Part shown: positions 1-12,032 of the stretch, piece by piece
Layout: each line of letters opens with the position of its first letter
How positions within the stretch are numbered: position 1 is the first letter of the stretch
Origin: Antedon mediterranea
Lineage: Eukaryota; Echinodermata; Crinoidea; Comatulida; Antedonidae
Direction: 5' to 3'
NCBI RefSeq assembly: GCF_964355755.1
Contig: NC_092672.1
Span: forward strand, 33,910,501-33,974,500
Length of the DNA stretch: 64,000 bases
Made by a program: the position numbers and the translations under genes
Notes under the pieces: generated by a model
The model's database searches: none
Told to the model about the DNA's origin: nothing
What the model saw: the letters and a program-made list of their open reading frames with translations, nothing else

Positions 1-3000
1 AGTAAGTATCTTGAACTTTGACAACAGCGATTAAAATAACAAGCAAAACAAAGACGAAAGCCACGCTTTTTTAAACTATCACTTGTATACTGTATAACCT
101 ATAATATTGTCCTGCAAAGAAGATGAGAAATGGTTCTCGAAACTCAAGTTCAAGACTGTTCGGAATTTAATTAAATGCCTTGTTATACTACGTATGTTTG
201 TCCGTAATTGTTGTGCTATAATATATGATTATAATTATTTTATTACGAAAAATCATTCAAAAGACTTGGTTCCCATTTGCGTCCAACACAAAGACGTAGG
301 CGCAACGTAATTGATTTGACCAATCACAAGCGATAGATTGTTCGAACTGTCGTTTGCCATTGGTCACTAATAGGCTTACATTGCGTATACGTCCTTGCAT
401 TATAAGTGAACGGTCTGGAAACATTTGGAGAAATTTTTGTTTACATTTCAGTGACGGTGCTTGTGGAACTCCAATAATATACAGATACAACAATACTAAT
501 AAACTGTATGAACATTACCAAGATTTGACTAGAACAAGTGATGTACAAAAAGTTGAGAATTTTAAAATAAATGGACAACTCTATATTTTGCTTGTTGCAG
601 ACAGCAGAATAGTTTACGTCTACAAATTTAACTCACATACAGGTAAGGGTACTCTACTTATTATTGCATATTGATTGATTGATATTGATTGATATTGATT
701 GATATTGATTGATATTGATTGATATTGATTGATATTGATTGATATTGATTTATTGATTGATATTGATAGTGATTGATTGATGTTGATTTATTGATATTGA
801 TTGATTTATATTGATTGATTTATAATGATTGATTGATATTGATTTATTAATTGATACTGATTGATATTGATTCATTGATATTGATTTCTTGATTTTTACT
901 TGCTGTATGTTTTGCTCTCCAATCCATTTTTCGTTTTTCTGTCCAACTTATTCTGAAACATCCATCTTCCCACACTACTTTAATTTCTATTCTATAAAAA
1001 TATGTAATTTTATTTGTTTTAGGTTTTTTCGAACAACATCAAGCGATGGCAACACAAGGTGCATGTGATACATCGTATTTAGAATTGACTACAAATCATT
1101 ATTTACTTGTGACTAACGGAACATCATACGAAGTGAACTCAACGGTGTATAAATGGAATTTTACCAGTAACCTATTCGTGGAGTATGCTCAGCTACCAAG
1201 TCATGGGTCTCTGAGTGGTAAACTATTCTCAGTCGATGGTATAATGTACGCGGCAATAGCAAATGTAAATGGAACAGCATCAGCAGCTCCAGAGGTTTGG
1301 AAAATAAAAGAAAACTGTAAGTGATATAAAGTTGATAATTTTATTTCCTTTCAGTTACATTATAATATAATGTAGCTCGTTTGCTATGACCAAATATCTA
1401 GCTTGTCTCTAATTTGTGAATATTTGTATGTATAGCGGAAGGTGATGGTTAGTGGTGGTGCGCATTTGGTATACCAATTGACAATGTATGGATGCTCACG
1501 CGAGGCAAGGTATCATACATTATCAGTGAATAATGCTAATTTATCGATTCAGATACAGCATATTTTTTTTATAGTTAAAACCGATTTCCATAATCGTTTT
1601 GATGAATGGACTCAAGAAAATGTTGATACGTCATCAGTGGGTAAGTGCGTACAGGTTGAAAGAAATTGCATTACGATCCATCCATCATCCATCGCAGGGT
1701 TTGGTTTTAAAGAAACACTTCCTGTTTTGCTTCCGTTGAGAGCTAATCAATGTAATAAAAAAGGTTGATACAGTAAAGCTCTGTCTACACTATCAAACTG
1801 TTTTTGTCAAACTAGTTTATAGTGTAGACAGAGCTTAAGATATTAGATTAAGTTTCAGCAAAATAATAAAAGCCATATAAGATAAATGCCAATGTTGTTT
1901 ATTTCTGTTTTATAGAGGATTATTAAGGTATGTTTACATACATTGAATCAGCATCTGTAAAAAAAGGAATGTCAGCCTCTATCATTTGGGTTTTGTATTT
2001 TCAGTATGTTTTGAAAAGGTGAAGCTTTCAAATTAACCTACCGTGCGCATGCGGACGGCCAAATTGTTCAACTTCCGTTCATTAGTGTATTTTTTTTCTT
2101 TTAGTTAACATTGATTTTCAGCTAAGTTTTGATGACTGGACTCAAGAATATGATGACGAGTTTGACTGGACACGGATTCATGGTTCTACGCCATCAACAG
2201 CCACTGGACCCTCAAACGGTCATTCTGGGTATACGGTTATAGGTGCGTATGTTGGTATCTATATATAAATTTCCAAAACTGTTGGAATTTTAGACTAAAT
2301 ATCGGAAAATTTCAAAAGGATACACAATGTTGAATTATAATTGTTGCTTTTGTTTATTTCCACTTATAGCTGATCATTATGTTTATATTGAAACATCAAG
2401 TACAATAACTGAAGGGATGTCAGCTTGCCTAAAGAGTCCACCATTGTTATCACCAGGGCAGCAGATATCTTTATCATTCTTTTTTCACATGTTCGAGGCT
2501 ACTACTGGAAAACTCAAAGTTTACAGAACGTCAAACCTGGGAGACGAACTGTTATGGACAAGAAGTGGTAACTATGGAGATTCATGGCGCTCTTCTGGAG
2601 CAATACAATTTACACACAATGGTGATGGAGACAACTACATTGTGTTTGAAGCAATTAAAGGGAGTTCCGATGCTGGTGTTATTGCAATTGATGACATTCA
2701 ATATAATGATGGTATGCAACTTTAACATTTTGTGATATATTTTTTTTAAAGATTATGGAATTACAGTACTGTTATACTACGGTATATATTACTAAAATAA
2801 AAAAAACATTTCTTTTGATACAGGTCCGGCGGCCGTAGAATAAGTCTTGAAAAAGAATAGAATCTTTTACACATAACGTCGTTCGTCTACGGATTGTGCC
2901 CAAACTCTACAGTCTATGGTTTTTGTCCAATTTTTTTTTTTTTTTATAGTACAAACAGATTTCCAGACAGGTTTTGATGGCTGGGTTGAAGTAAATTATG

Positions 3001-4349
3001 ATGAGTTTGATTGGACACGGATAAAAGGTGCAACGGGATCAACAAACCGTACTGGACCAACGAACGGCCATACAGGTAAATATTATGTTTGTAGGTGCTA
3101 GGGGATTGGAGTTATTCTATTTTTGATACAGTAAAATATTGTACTAAATTTCAAAATACCATTTTGTTCACTTCAACAAACATAGGTGATTATTATGTTT
3201 ACATTGAAACATCAAGTCCAATAACTGAAGGGATGTCAGCTCGCCTAAAAAGTCCAGTTCTACCAAAAGGTCAATATGTTACCTTGTCATTTTTCTACCA
3301 CATGTACGGTGGTACTATTGGAACACTCAACGTTAACAGAACGTCAAACGTGGGGGGCGAACTGTTATGGACTAGAAGTGGTAACCAAGGAGATTCATGG
3401 CGTAATGCTGTAGTAAAATTTGAGCAAACTGGTGATGAATACAACTACATTGTGTTTGAAGGCATTAGTGGAAGTGACTTTACTGGTGACATTGCAATTG
3501 ATGACATTCAATATTGCTGCAGTAGTATGTATACTTTAAAATGTTGTTATAGTTAGGATTAATATTATACAGTACTGTAGGCCTAGCTATCCTGTATACT
3601 ACCGTAATCATCATTCTAGTTTGTGCTTTCATCACCTTTTTTTAACGATCACTAGACGAATCGAACACTTTCTGGGCAACTGGAATCGAGACATTCACAA
3701 ATGATGGCGATACTTACTTAGTAGCTGTGAATCCATTGGAATGTGCACATACCATAATAGTGTATAGATGGGACAAGTCGTCTGAAGAATTTAAAATTCA
3801 TCAACGTATTCCTGTGGAAAATTGTCCCACGAGATCTACTATTTTCAAAGTAAGTACTACCCATGTGAATCAGCCTCCTCTTTTTCACACTAATACAAAA
3901 TTACAGGGTAATAAAAATATAGATTGAAATACTTATACTGTACTACTTATTTTTTCTGGAAATTGAAAAATTGGCTCTCTAATTGGTGATCTTTGAGACT
4001 TTTTGCAGTTGTTTTCTAAATCTGTAGTATGTATATTATGTAGGCCCTACTATGTCATTGAAGATGTTCTCTATATTTACAGGTTGGCGGAGAAATGTTT
4101 ATGATAATAACCTCAAGCAGAACGGAATCATTTGAGTCTGATGACGATCTTGAACTCTATACTACGTCATCACCAATATTTAAATTAGAAGGGAGTATGT
4201 TCGTAAGTTACGGAGCCATACCATCACACGAATGTTATGATATAATATTTTTTGAGCGAGATGGGGAGTACTTTTTGGGTCAGTCAAATAAAAGAAATGT
4301 TAGTGGTGGCATAACTACTCCAAGCTTCAACATATACCAATGGGTGTAG
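1..4349 (+). CDS. EAR-repeat/MAM-domain secreted protein, copy 1 (5' end outside window)
   Basis: Exons read from splice sites: last base of an exon at 1, then 452-642, 1023-1316, 1575-1640, 2105-2242, 2370-2711, 2950-3075, 3186-3524, 3656-3849 and 4083-4349 (TAG). Phases are consistent and almost all module boundaries are phase 1. The product has EAR (EPTP) blades in the first two exons, a short MAM-like exon, two MAM modules of two exons each (N-part with FDDWTQ or FDGWVE, C-part with SLSFFFHM, LLWTRSGN, IAIDDIQY), then three more EAR blades ending YQWV. EAR repeats form beta-propellers that act in secreted or surface proteins; MAM modules mediate adhesion. No enzyme motif is seen. It parallels 11650-17127 exon by exon, so it is one member of a tandem pair. 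Signal peptide, PAN and EGF exons would lie left of the window. All listed exons are open. Confidence 0.85.
264..410. repeat. Foldback MITE-like repeat (family B) in intron
   Basis: A roughly 150-bp insert absent from the same intron of copy 2. It carries GCGTCC, GACGTAGGCGCAACG and TTGACCAATCACAAGCG-type words. Related sequence recurs at 18255-18415 and 59165-59275, and a shorter relative is at 24885-24965, so it is a dispersed non-autonomous element. Confidence 0.55.
660..890. repeat. TTGATTGATA microsatellite
   Basis: An imperfect array of TTGATTGA and TTGATTGATA units inside the intron between two EAR exons. The matching intron of the paralogue carries the same kind of array at 11975-12190, so it existed before the gene duplicated. 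Confidence 0.9.
1775..1837. repeat. MITE family A, minimal copy
   Basis: Two inverted ends of the CTCTGTCTACACTATCAAAC family face each other with almost no interior. It is the shortest of about ten copies in the window. Confidence 0.75.
1916..1990 (+). pseudogene. Decayed MAM C-part exon (copy 1)
   Basis: After an intact-looking acceptor (TTTTATAG) the sequence resembles the start of the MAM C-part exons (DYYVYIE...EGMSA), but an in-frame TAA follows GATTAT and similarity stops soon after GGAATGTCAGCC. The preceding 66-nt exon at 1575-1640 is the orphan N-part of this lost module; being phase 1-1 it can still splice to 2105. A shorter relic is at the same place in copy 2. Confidence 0.6.
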
Positions 4350-6694
4350 TTGATGTAAAGTTTAAAACGTATGGCGCTCGTTGATTTATATTCAAACTGG
4401 ATGGAAGTTTGTTCGTAAATTTGTTTTGTATTGAATTTTGTTTATTGATATGTATTGTTGACGTGAGTTTTGTTAAGCACGTCTTTTGACGTCTTTTTAA
4501 CTCGACAGACTTTTTTGTTTTTTATTGTCGAAAGATTGAAAATAAAAAATCAATATATAAAAATAAATAAATTAGGGAGTCATAACGTCATATTACTGTT
4601 CTTACAACGAGATGGAAAGGGTGTACTCTTTGAGGAAGTTCATGGCTACACTACATTTCCTCCTCCATGGTCAGTCGAACCTTTCGGAGGAGTGTACAGA
4701 AGGACCGATAGACTCAATAGCTGCGTCACATGGCTCGTCGTACAAAAACGAATTACACGATAAAAGTTAAGTTAAATGCTATACGTAGAATGCAAATATT
4801 GAGGAGGATTGTTTTTTCCCTGTATCTAAACATCTCACACAAAACCCCAAATAAATGCACACAATTTATCGTGTTAGTTTGATTATTGTTATAAGTAAAA
4901 TCTGTGGCGGTTTAATTACAGGATTTTTAAAATAATTTTATTTTGAACGTAACCTAATGTATCTTTTGCAGAATCCGCGTATATTGATATAGTGAAATTG
5001 TTTTAAACGAATGTGCGTTGTAATAAATAGGTTTGTTTCTGCCTTTAACCGATATTGTTTAATGTTTGTTTGACAAATTTTAATATTACTTGCTGTAGTA
5101 ATCTTGTAATATTTATATATGTATAAATCTATAGAAGTCTTATCAAGGTAAAAAGTGGTCAGAAAATAGACAAAATAGAACTTGAATAGTATAGCTATAT
5201 CCCTGTCGCTCTACATGTTGTCTACTACTGTACTTAGTTGTATAACGTAACGTGATTATAAACGTAACGTGATATGTTGTCATGTTGCCTCCGTTCTAAG
5301 CGACCGTTACTGTTTGTTTGTTATTTTAGTATTCATGTTCATGTTTTCGGAGAATATATTATTTTATTATTTTCAAAACGCATAGTTAACAATGGTTTAA
5401 TTTAATATAAAGCTTTTATCAGATGTAGGTTAAAATTAAAAGCACGTCTTTATACAAGAAATCGTTTGTTAATGTAAAGTTGAATATATTGTAATGCAAT
5501 ATGATCCATTCAACGAATACAAAACAATCATTATTTGTTTCATAACACACCTACTATGAATTCTTCCAACAAAATAAGCCTGTGAATTAGGGCCAATTTA
5601 CAGAGACGAGTGGTAACGGTAAGCAGAAAACCACGTAGCTTTTCACACGTATAATATGTAGCTATCCTGAGGGAAACCGCCCGTCCACTCCGCGTTTAGT
5701 GTGTAAATCGTCATAAGGAATAACATCTATGTTGTATTACCGTTACCGTTTGCCTGTGTAAATTGGCCTTTAATTGGAATTTACATTTTGTTTTTCATAC
5801 GCGAAAAAATTCATTCACTTTATTATTCCACTTTTGAATAAATCATAAAATATAGTTTATCATCCAAAAAAAAAAATCTATAGGAGCAAACTTAACTATC
5901 TGATGAATATTGATGGTTAAATATTTGGTTGGTAATGATTTAATGTTTAAAGATAAATTATTCAATAAAAAAGGTTCGTTAAATCAAAGAGTTTTTCCTG
6001 AGGGAACAAAAATAGACTTATTTCTCCATAGTAGAAGCAAAGAGATGGTACAACTAATACCCAGTCGCAAGTGATGCGTAAGTAACCAATCAAATGGCAA
6101 GAATACACTCGTGTGTGTTAAATGTTGTTTATCAACTTCTTGTACTTTTAAATACGCAATAGTCACCACCGTTTTCCGCGGTGCAATCGCGGCGCCTATG
6201 CTTATAATACACTGTGGTGGGTTTTTTTTTCTTTTTTCTTTTCAATAACACAGTTATGTAGGCTGATCATTTAAGAATATTTTACAATAATTGATTTTCT
6301 CATACGATCCTTCATTCAAGAGTTACAATTTTTTAATTAACATGGTGTCCTGAAATCTCCTGAAAACGTTGTTATTTCTGTTGGTTACGCTTCCCTGTAC
6401 AGCATTGTTTGTCATCAATCAAAGATGTCTTCCGTGTCGTGAAAAAAAGGCGTATTACAATGTTGTTTACATTTTGTTTGGTAACTACTGCTTCAATCTT
6501 CCCTGGTTATTGTTTATGGTATGTTGCGATGGTCATGATGTTTATTGTTTTATGTTTGTCTTCATTAGATATTTATTATTTGTAGAAAAGTGTTTCTATA
6601 AGACCTAAACATAATTCATAGCATGTAGATTGAAGAAAAAAAACGGTATTTGTTTTATTGGTCAAAAAATAGATTGTTGTTACTGAACTAGTAC
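4350..6694. other. Intergenic region between the EAR/MAM copies
   Basis: Probable 3' UTR and AT-rich spacer. AATAAA-type signals occur near 4541 and 4850. An open frame at 4470-4763 (97 codons, with a stretch around FPPPWSVEPFGG) is not recognised and has no clear exon borders, so it is not called as a gene. A small MITE lies at 5591-5768. Confidence 0.5.
5591..5768. repeat. 178-bp MITE with ~34-bp inverted ends
   Basis: Left end GGCCAATTTACAGAGACGAG and the right end, read on the other strand, GGCCAATTTACACAGGCAAA continue into a shared GGTAACGGTAA. The interior has no coding potential. This is the terminal inverted repeat layout of a non-autonomous DNA transposon. Confidence 0.7.
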
Positions 6695-6850
6695 GATCAC
6701 TCGACGAATCGGACGCAGCATCAACTGGAATCGATACAGCATTATTTAATGAATAATTTATTTGCGATGGTCAGCATATGTTGTTTTGTGTTTATCTTCA
6801 TTATGAATATTATTATATATGTATTATTTGTAGAAAGGTGTTTTTCTAAG
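6483..6850 (+). repeat. Local direct duplication flanking a relic exon
   Basis: A segment with GCGATGGTCA, ATGTTTATTGTTTTATGTTTG and TATTATTTGTAGAAAAGTGTTT occurs near 6523-6600 and again, diverged, near 6766-6848. The relic EAR exon at 6695-6752 lies just before the second copy. Confidence 0.5.
6695..6752 (+). pseudogene. Relic of an EAR exon, third gene copy
   Basis: The run GATCACTCGACGAATCGGAC followed by CAACTGGAATCGA matches the acceptor and first codons of the exons at 3656 and 16402, but the acceptor reads CTCG instead of CTAG and the frame closes at TAATGA. It looks like debris of a further paralogue or of an unequal exchange between the copies. Confidence 0.55.
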
Positions 6851-7069
6851 AAGTATAGCGTATAAAGTAAGGTCCGTGCAGTCAGTTGGTTAAGTTATCA
6901 GGAAAACATGTTAAGTAACAGATTGAAATACATTCAGAAAACAGTCAGTTTGTAGCGGGTCTCACCTGCTAAGTATAGTGTAAATTTGGCGTTTATTTAA
7001 TGGTTTGTAAAGAAACACTGTAGTTTAAAGACAATTCGTGAAGAACTTAATGCAAAAAGGAACAAAAAG

Positions 7070-10000
7070 ATGTTCGAAACCAAGATATTTAAACTTGCAG
7101 TCTCGTGTATTGTTCTACTGCCGTTAACTATTTGTTACGGATTTGTGGAATGTGATATCAAGCCACCAGAAACGTCACCTTCTCACTTCTACGGACACGC
7201 TAACACAGCAATGTCCAACGAACTGGGCAAATACAAGGCAACGCAATACGAGTGTATGCAGCTTTGTCGAAAGGACGCACGTTGCCTAGCTTTTACGTAC
7301 GCTGCTGATACACACGAGTGCGCGACGTTTGATCGGGATAGCGTCACTGGACCGCAATACATGGAGACGGCATCTGGTGTCTGGTTCTATGACATGCGAC
7401 GAAAAAGAAAAGATTTTACTCGGGTAAGTTTAAAATGAATTTTTTTTTTACTTTTCAACCCCGGTTCCCAGCAGTCCGAAAAAATTCACTAAAATGAATG
7501 GATGCCCAACCCCATGTTTTTGTGTGCTTTTTAAATTTGTAAATCTTACGATTTCCTTGGGATGCTTATAAAGCATGTGAGGCGAAAATGTTAGAATTTG
7601 TTTATTGGTTATAGAATTACCTTGGGGCATGCCAAGCAAAGAACAGATGCGTCAACGGAGGCTCGTGTGTCAATGACTGTTCAGAACTGGAATACACCTG
7701 TGTATGTCCAACATATTTTTACGGGAAGTTTTGTGAAAACAGTAAGTACAGTCTGTAGTCTTCTCTTGCCTAAAACTCTGGCTACACTATCAAACTAGTT
7801 TGACAAAAAAAAGTGTGATGTGCTCAAATATGATAGTGATATACCCAAATATGGTAGTGATATGATATCATAATGGCCATATATGGCTTTATGATTTTAA
7901 ATTTTATATAGCGCAAAATACAAATAGTCTCTATGCGCTGTTTAGCACAAGTGTGAAAATAAAAAAAAATGTTGATGTAAAATAAACCACGAAATAGCCT
8001 AAAAACCGAATAAATTGACCAAGACAACAGAAAAAGTTCGAAAACGGAATCTCACATCATCCACACTGGTAATGTGATATGGGCATATCACATTTTTTTT
8101 GCATAAAGTTTTATAGTGTAGACAGAGCTTAAAACCTGTTTTCTACTAGGCGAATTTAGTCACGTGTATTTAATCTTTTTCGCAGAGAAATATCGCGCTC
8201 CCCTTTTCTAGTAGACGCTTCTTTCCGCGTGAATAAACAGAATACAGGCTTAAATATGGAACGCCTCCTCTGCCTTCAGTTCACATTTATCATGCAGTAC
8301 ACACCAATGGTCATGCAGTACACACCAATGGGCATGCAGTACACACCAATCGTCATGCAGTACACACCAATCGTCATGCAGTACACACCAATCGTCATGC
8401 AGTACACACCAATCGTCATGCAGTACACACCAAACATCATGCAGTACACACCAAACGACATGCAGTACACACCAATCGTCATGCAGTACACACCAATCGT
8501 CATGCAGTACACACCAATCGTCATGCAGTCAAATATTGCGTAATCTATACCGCCACCTATCGACAAAATCGAATATCAGGTGACGTTTATTAGACGGCTG
8601 TAAAACTAAGGCTATACAAATTTTATACTACAGCAACTCACGCTGTCTACTACTACACCGCACATGCTTTACGTCCTATATATTCCAAGATTTCTTTAAT
8701 AGTTTTTTCAAGCCATTTTAGTTATAAAGCACGTGCGATGTAGTAGTAGACAGCGAGTTGCTGTAGTATAATGTTTGAATAGCCTTAGTTTTACAGCCGT
8801 CTAATAAACGTCACGTGATATTCGATTTTGTCGATAGGTGGCGGTATAAATTATGCAATATTTGACTGCATGACGATTGGTGTGTACTGCATGACGATTG
8901 GTGTGTACTGCATGACGATTGGTGCGTACTACATGACGATTGGTGTGTACTGCGTGATGTTTGGTGTGTACTGCATGATGTTTGGTGTGTACTGCATGAT
9001 GTTTGGTGTGTACTGCGGTTCTAGGACACCTACCCCCTAGACAGTTACCCCCCGGATGTTTACCACCCGGACAACTACCCCCTTAGGACAACTACCCCCC
9101 GGACAACTACCCCCGGACAACTACCCCCCGGACAACTACCCCCTTAGGACAACTACCCCCTTAGGATAACAACCCCCCGGACAACTACCCCCCGGACAAC
9201 CACCCCCTTAGGACAACTACCCACTTAGGATAACTACCCCCCCCCCCCCCCCCCCAATCCAAAAGTAGACAAATATATAGGACCGGTTTCTGTAAAAATG
9301 AAATCATCTGTTTTTAACGGGTGTTTCGAAACTAGAGACCCGAGACCAGAGACCTGACACGAGACCCAATACGAAAAGGGAGACCTATATTTGGGTCTCC
9401 CTTTTCGTATATTAGGGTCTCCCTTTTCGTATAGTGTGGTCTCTCTTTTCGTATAGTGGGGTCTCCCTTTTCTTATAGTGGGTCTCCCTTTTCGTATATT
9501 TAGGTCTCTCATTTCGTATATTTGGGTCTCCCTTTTCATATATTTGGTCTCCCTTTTCGTATATTTAGGTCTCCCTTTTCGTATATTAGGGTCTCTCTTT
9601 TCGTATAGTGGGGTCTCCCTTTTCGTATAGTGGGGTCTCCCTTTTCGTACGTGGGTCTCCCTTTTCGTATATTTAGGTCTCCCTTTTCGTATTGGGTCTC
9701 GGGTCTCTGGTCTCGGGTCTCTAGTTTCGAAACACCCGTTTTTAACCGATTATTCTGTTTAACAGCACGCTAGACCCTAGATGTGCTAGATTTAAAGTAC
9801 CGTATTTATTGAAAAAACGGCCTGGGCTGTTTATTGTTCAGGTGGTTTTTAGGTGGACATTTATTGGAAGAAAGTTGTTTATTCAATGGGAGGGGGTATA
9901 ATCTAATGGAAATAGACGCCGATTATTCCATATGATGTGTCATGGGAGTGACATGGTCACCGTTTATTTGAGGGGAATTTATTTAAAGATCGCCGTTTAT

Positions 10001-11987
10001 TCGGTGAGTGAACATTGAGGTCAAATATCAAAAGTGATATTATTCTTCAAGTGTACAAAAATACAAATGACAAATTTGAGACAAAAATTAATTCTTTTAA
10101 GACCAGTGGTTATCGAAGCATTGTCCTGACGCAAAAATTATTATTATTATTAGCGAACCCAGTCTTTACAGTAAATACAGGGAGTACTATTATAATACGT
10201 TCGACTATCCTATGATCATGTGTGACAATCTTCAGTTTATACCAGGCTATATTTATGTTCAATCTTTTACTTTTGTTTACAATAATGAATAGTTTTTCGT
10301 CAAAGTAACGAATTAAAATATAGTTATTAATTCCTATTATACGCTGTTGTTGCAGAGTCAGGTTGTTGAATGGTCTGGGTGGTAGTTGTCCGTTCGGGGG
10401 GTAGTTGTTCTAAAGGGATAGTTTTCTGGGTGGTAGTTGTCCAGGGGTTAGTTGTCCTACGGAGGTAGTTGTCCTAAAAGATTATTTGCCCTCGGAGTAT
10501 TGTCCAGGTCCAGGAGGTAGTTGTCCTACGGGGAGTATTGTGTCAGAGGCAGTTGTCCGCAGGATAATTACCCGGGGGGGGGGGAATTCTCCGGGGGTAA
10601 TTGTCAGGGGTTAATTGTTCCTAGGGGGTAATTGTCCGGGGGTAGTTGTCCAGGGGTTAGTTGTCCTACGGAGGTAGTTGTCCTAAAAGATTATTTGCCC
10701 TCGGAGTATTGTCCAGGAAGTAGTTGTCCTACGGGGAGTATTGTGTCAGAGGTAGTTGTCGGGGTAATTACCCGGGGGGGGGGTAATTGTCCGGGGGGGT
10801 AATTGTCCGGGGGGTAATTGTCCGGGGGGTAATTGTTCCTAGGGGGTAATTGTCCGGGGGGTAGTTGTCCAGGGGGTAGTTGTCCTAAGGGGGTAGTTGT
10901 CCTAAGGGGGTAGTTGTCCGGGGGGTATTTGTCCGGGGGGTAGTTGTCCTAAAGGGGTAGTTGTCCTAAGGTGGTAGTGGTCCAGGTGGTGGTTGTCCGG
11001 GGGGTAGTTTTCCGGGAGGTAAATGTCCAGGGGGTGAATATCCGGATACGCCTAACTGCATGATGTTTGGTGTGTACTGCATGACGATTGGTGTGTACTG
11101 CATGACCATTGGTGGTGTGTACTGCATGACGATTGGTGTGTACTGCATGACGATTGGTGTGTACTGCATGATAAATGTGAACTGAAGGCAGAGAAGGCGT
11201 TCCATACTTAATTGGTACACCATGGTACACACCATGATGTTTGGTGTGTACTGCATGACGATTGGTGTGTACTGCATGACCATTGGTGTGTACTGCATGA
11301 CCATTTGTGTGTACTGCATGACGATCGGTGTGTACTGCATGACGATTGGTGTGTACTGCATGATAAATGTGAACTGAAGGCAGAGAAGGCGTTCCATAGT
11401 TATGCACCAAACAGAAAATGGTGAATTTAGACTCTAGCTATCATCTTGTGTATTTAATTTACAGTTGATTATGCAGACTATTCTTATTTCGGCCATGTAT
11501 AATTTGAGCAGTGTTAAACTGACACTTTAGCTTGAATCTTTCAGAATTTATCCATGACTATGAGTTTAAATCAAACATTGTTGGTATATCATCAGCAAGC
11601 AATGCGGCGTTTACATACAAGAACAAACATTATCTCGTGATTGGAGGATAGTAAGTATTTTGAACTTTGAATACAGGGATAAATTGACAACCAAAACAAA
11701 GACGAAAGTCATGCTTTATTAAACTATAACTTGTATACTGTGTAACTTACCTATATTGTCCTTTTTTTATATTTCAGTGACAGTGCTTGTGGAACTCCAA
11801 TATACAGATACAACAATACTAATAAACTGTATGAACATTACCAAGATTTGACTGGAACAAGTGATGTACAAAAAGTTGAGAATTTAAAAATAAATGAACA
11901 ACTCTATATTTTGTTTGTTGCAAACAGCAGAATAGTTTACGTCTACACATTTAACTCACAAACAGGTAAGGGTCTGGTATTGATTGA

Positions 11988-12032
<45 letters not shown>

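Larger units (their letters stand above)
8257..11397. repeat. Composite foldback region with minisatellites
   Basis: The left edge (ATGGAACGCCTCCTCTGCCT, then AGTTCACATTTATC) reappears inverted at the right edge (near 11350-11397) and also at about 11160-11205. Between them are 21-bp minisatellites in opposite orientations, a palindrome around 8697, C-rich and G-rich arrays that are inverse of one another, and a separate transposon at 9319-9737. The whole sits in intron 2 of the EAR/MAM gene. No autonomous transposase is visible. Confidence 0.65.

Noticed and set aside
4470-4763. A small gene after EAR/MAM copy 1
   Set aside because: No homology recognised, no signal peptide and no splice context; absent from the same place after copy 2.
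8229-8566. Repetitive open frames (MQYTPIV and YCMTIGV repeats) on both strands
   Set aside because: They are translations of a 21-bp minisatellite, whose unit length is a multiple of three; no splice or start context supports a protein.
8290-9015. Possible CRISPR-like array
   Set aside because: The 21-bp units are directly contiguous with no unique spacers, and the DNA is from an animal.
10949-11424. Histidine-rich frames on the minus strand (HAVHTNR repeats)
   Set aside because: Same minisatellite read in another frame, running on into the G-rich array.
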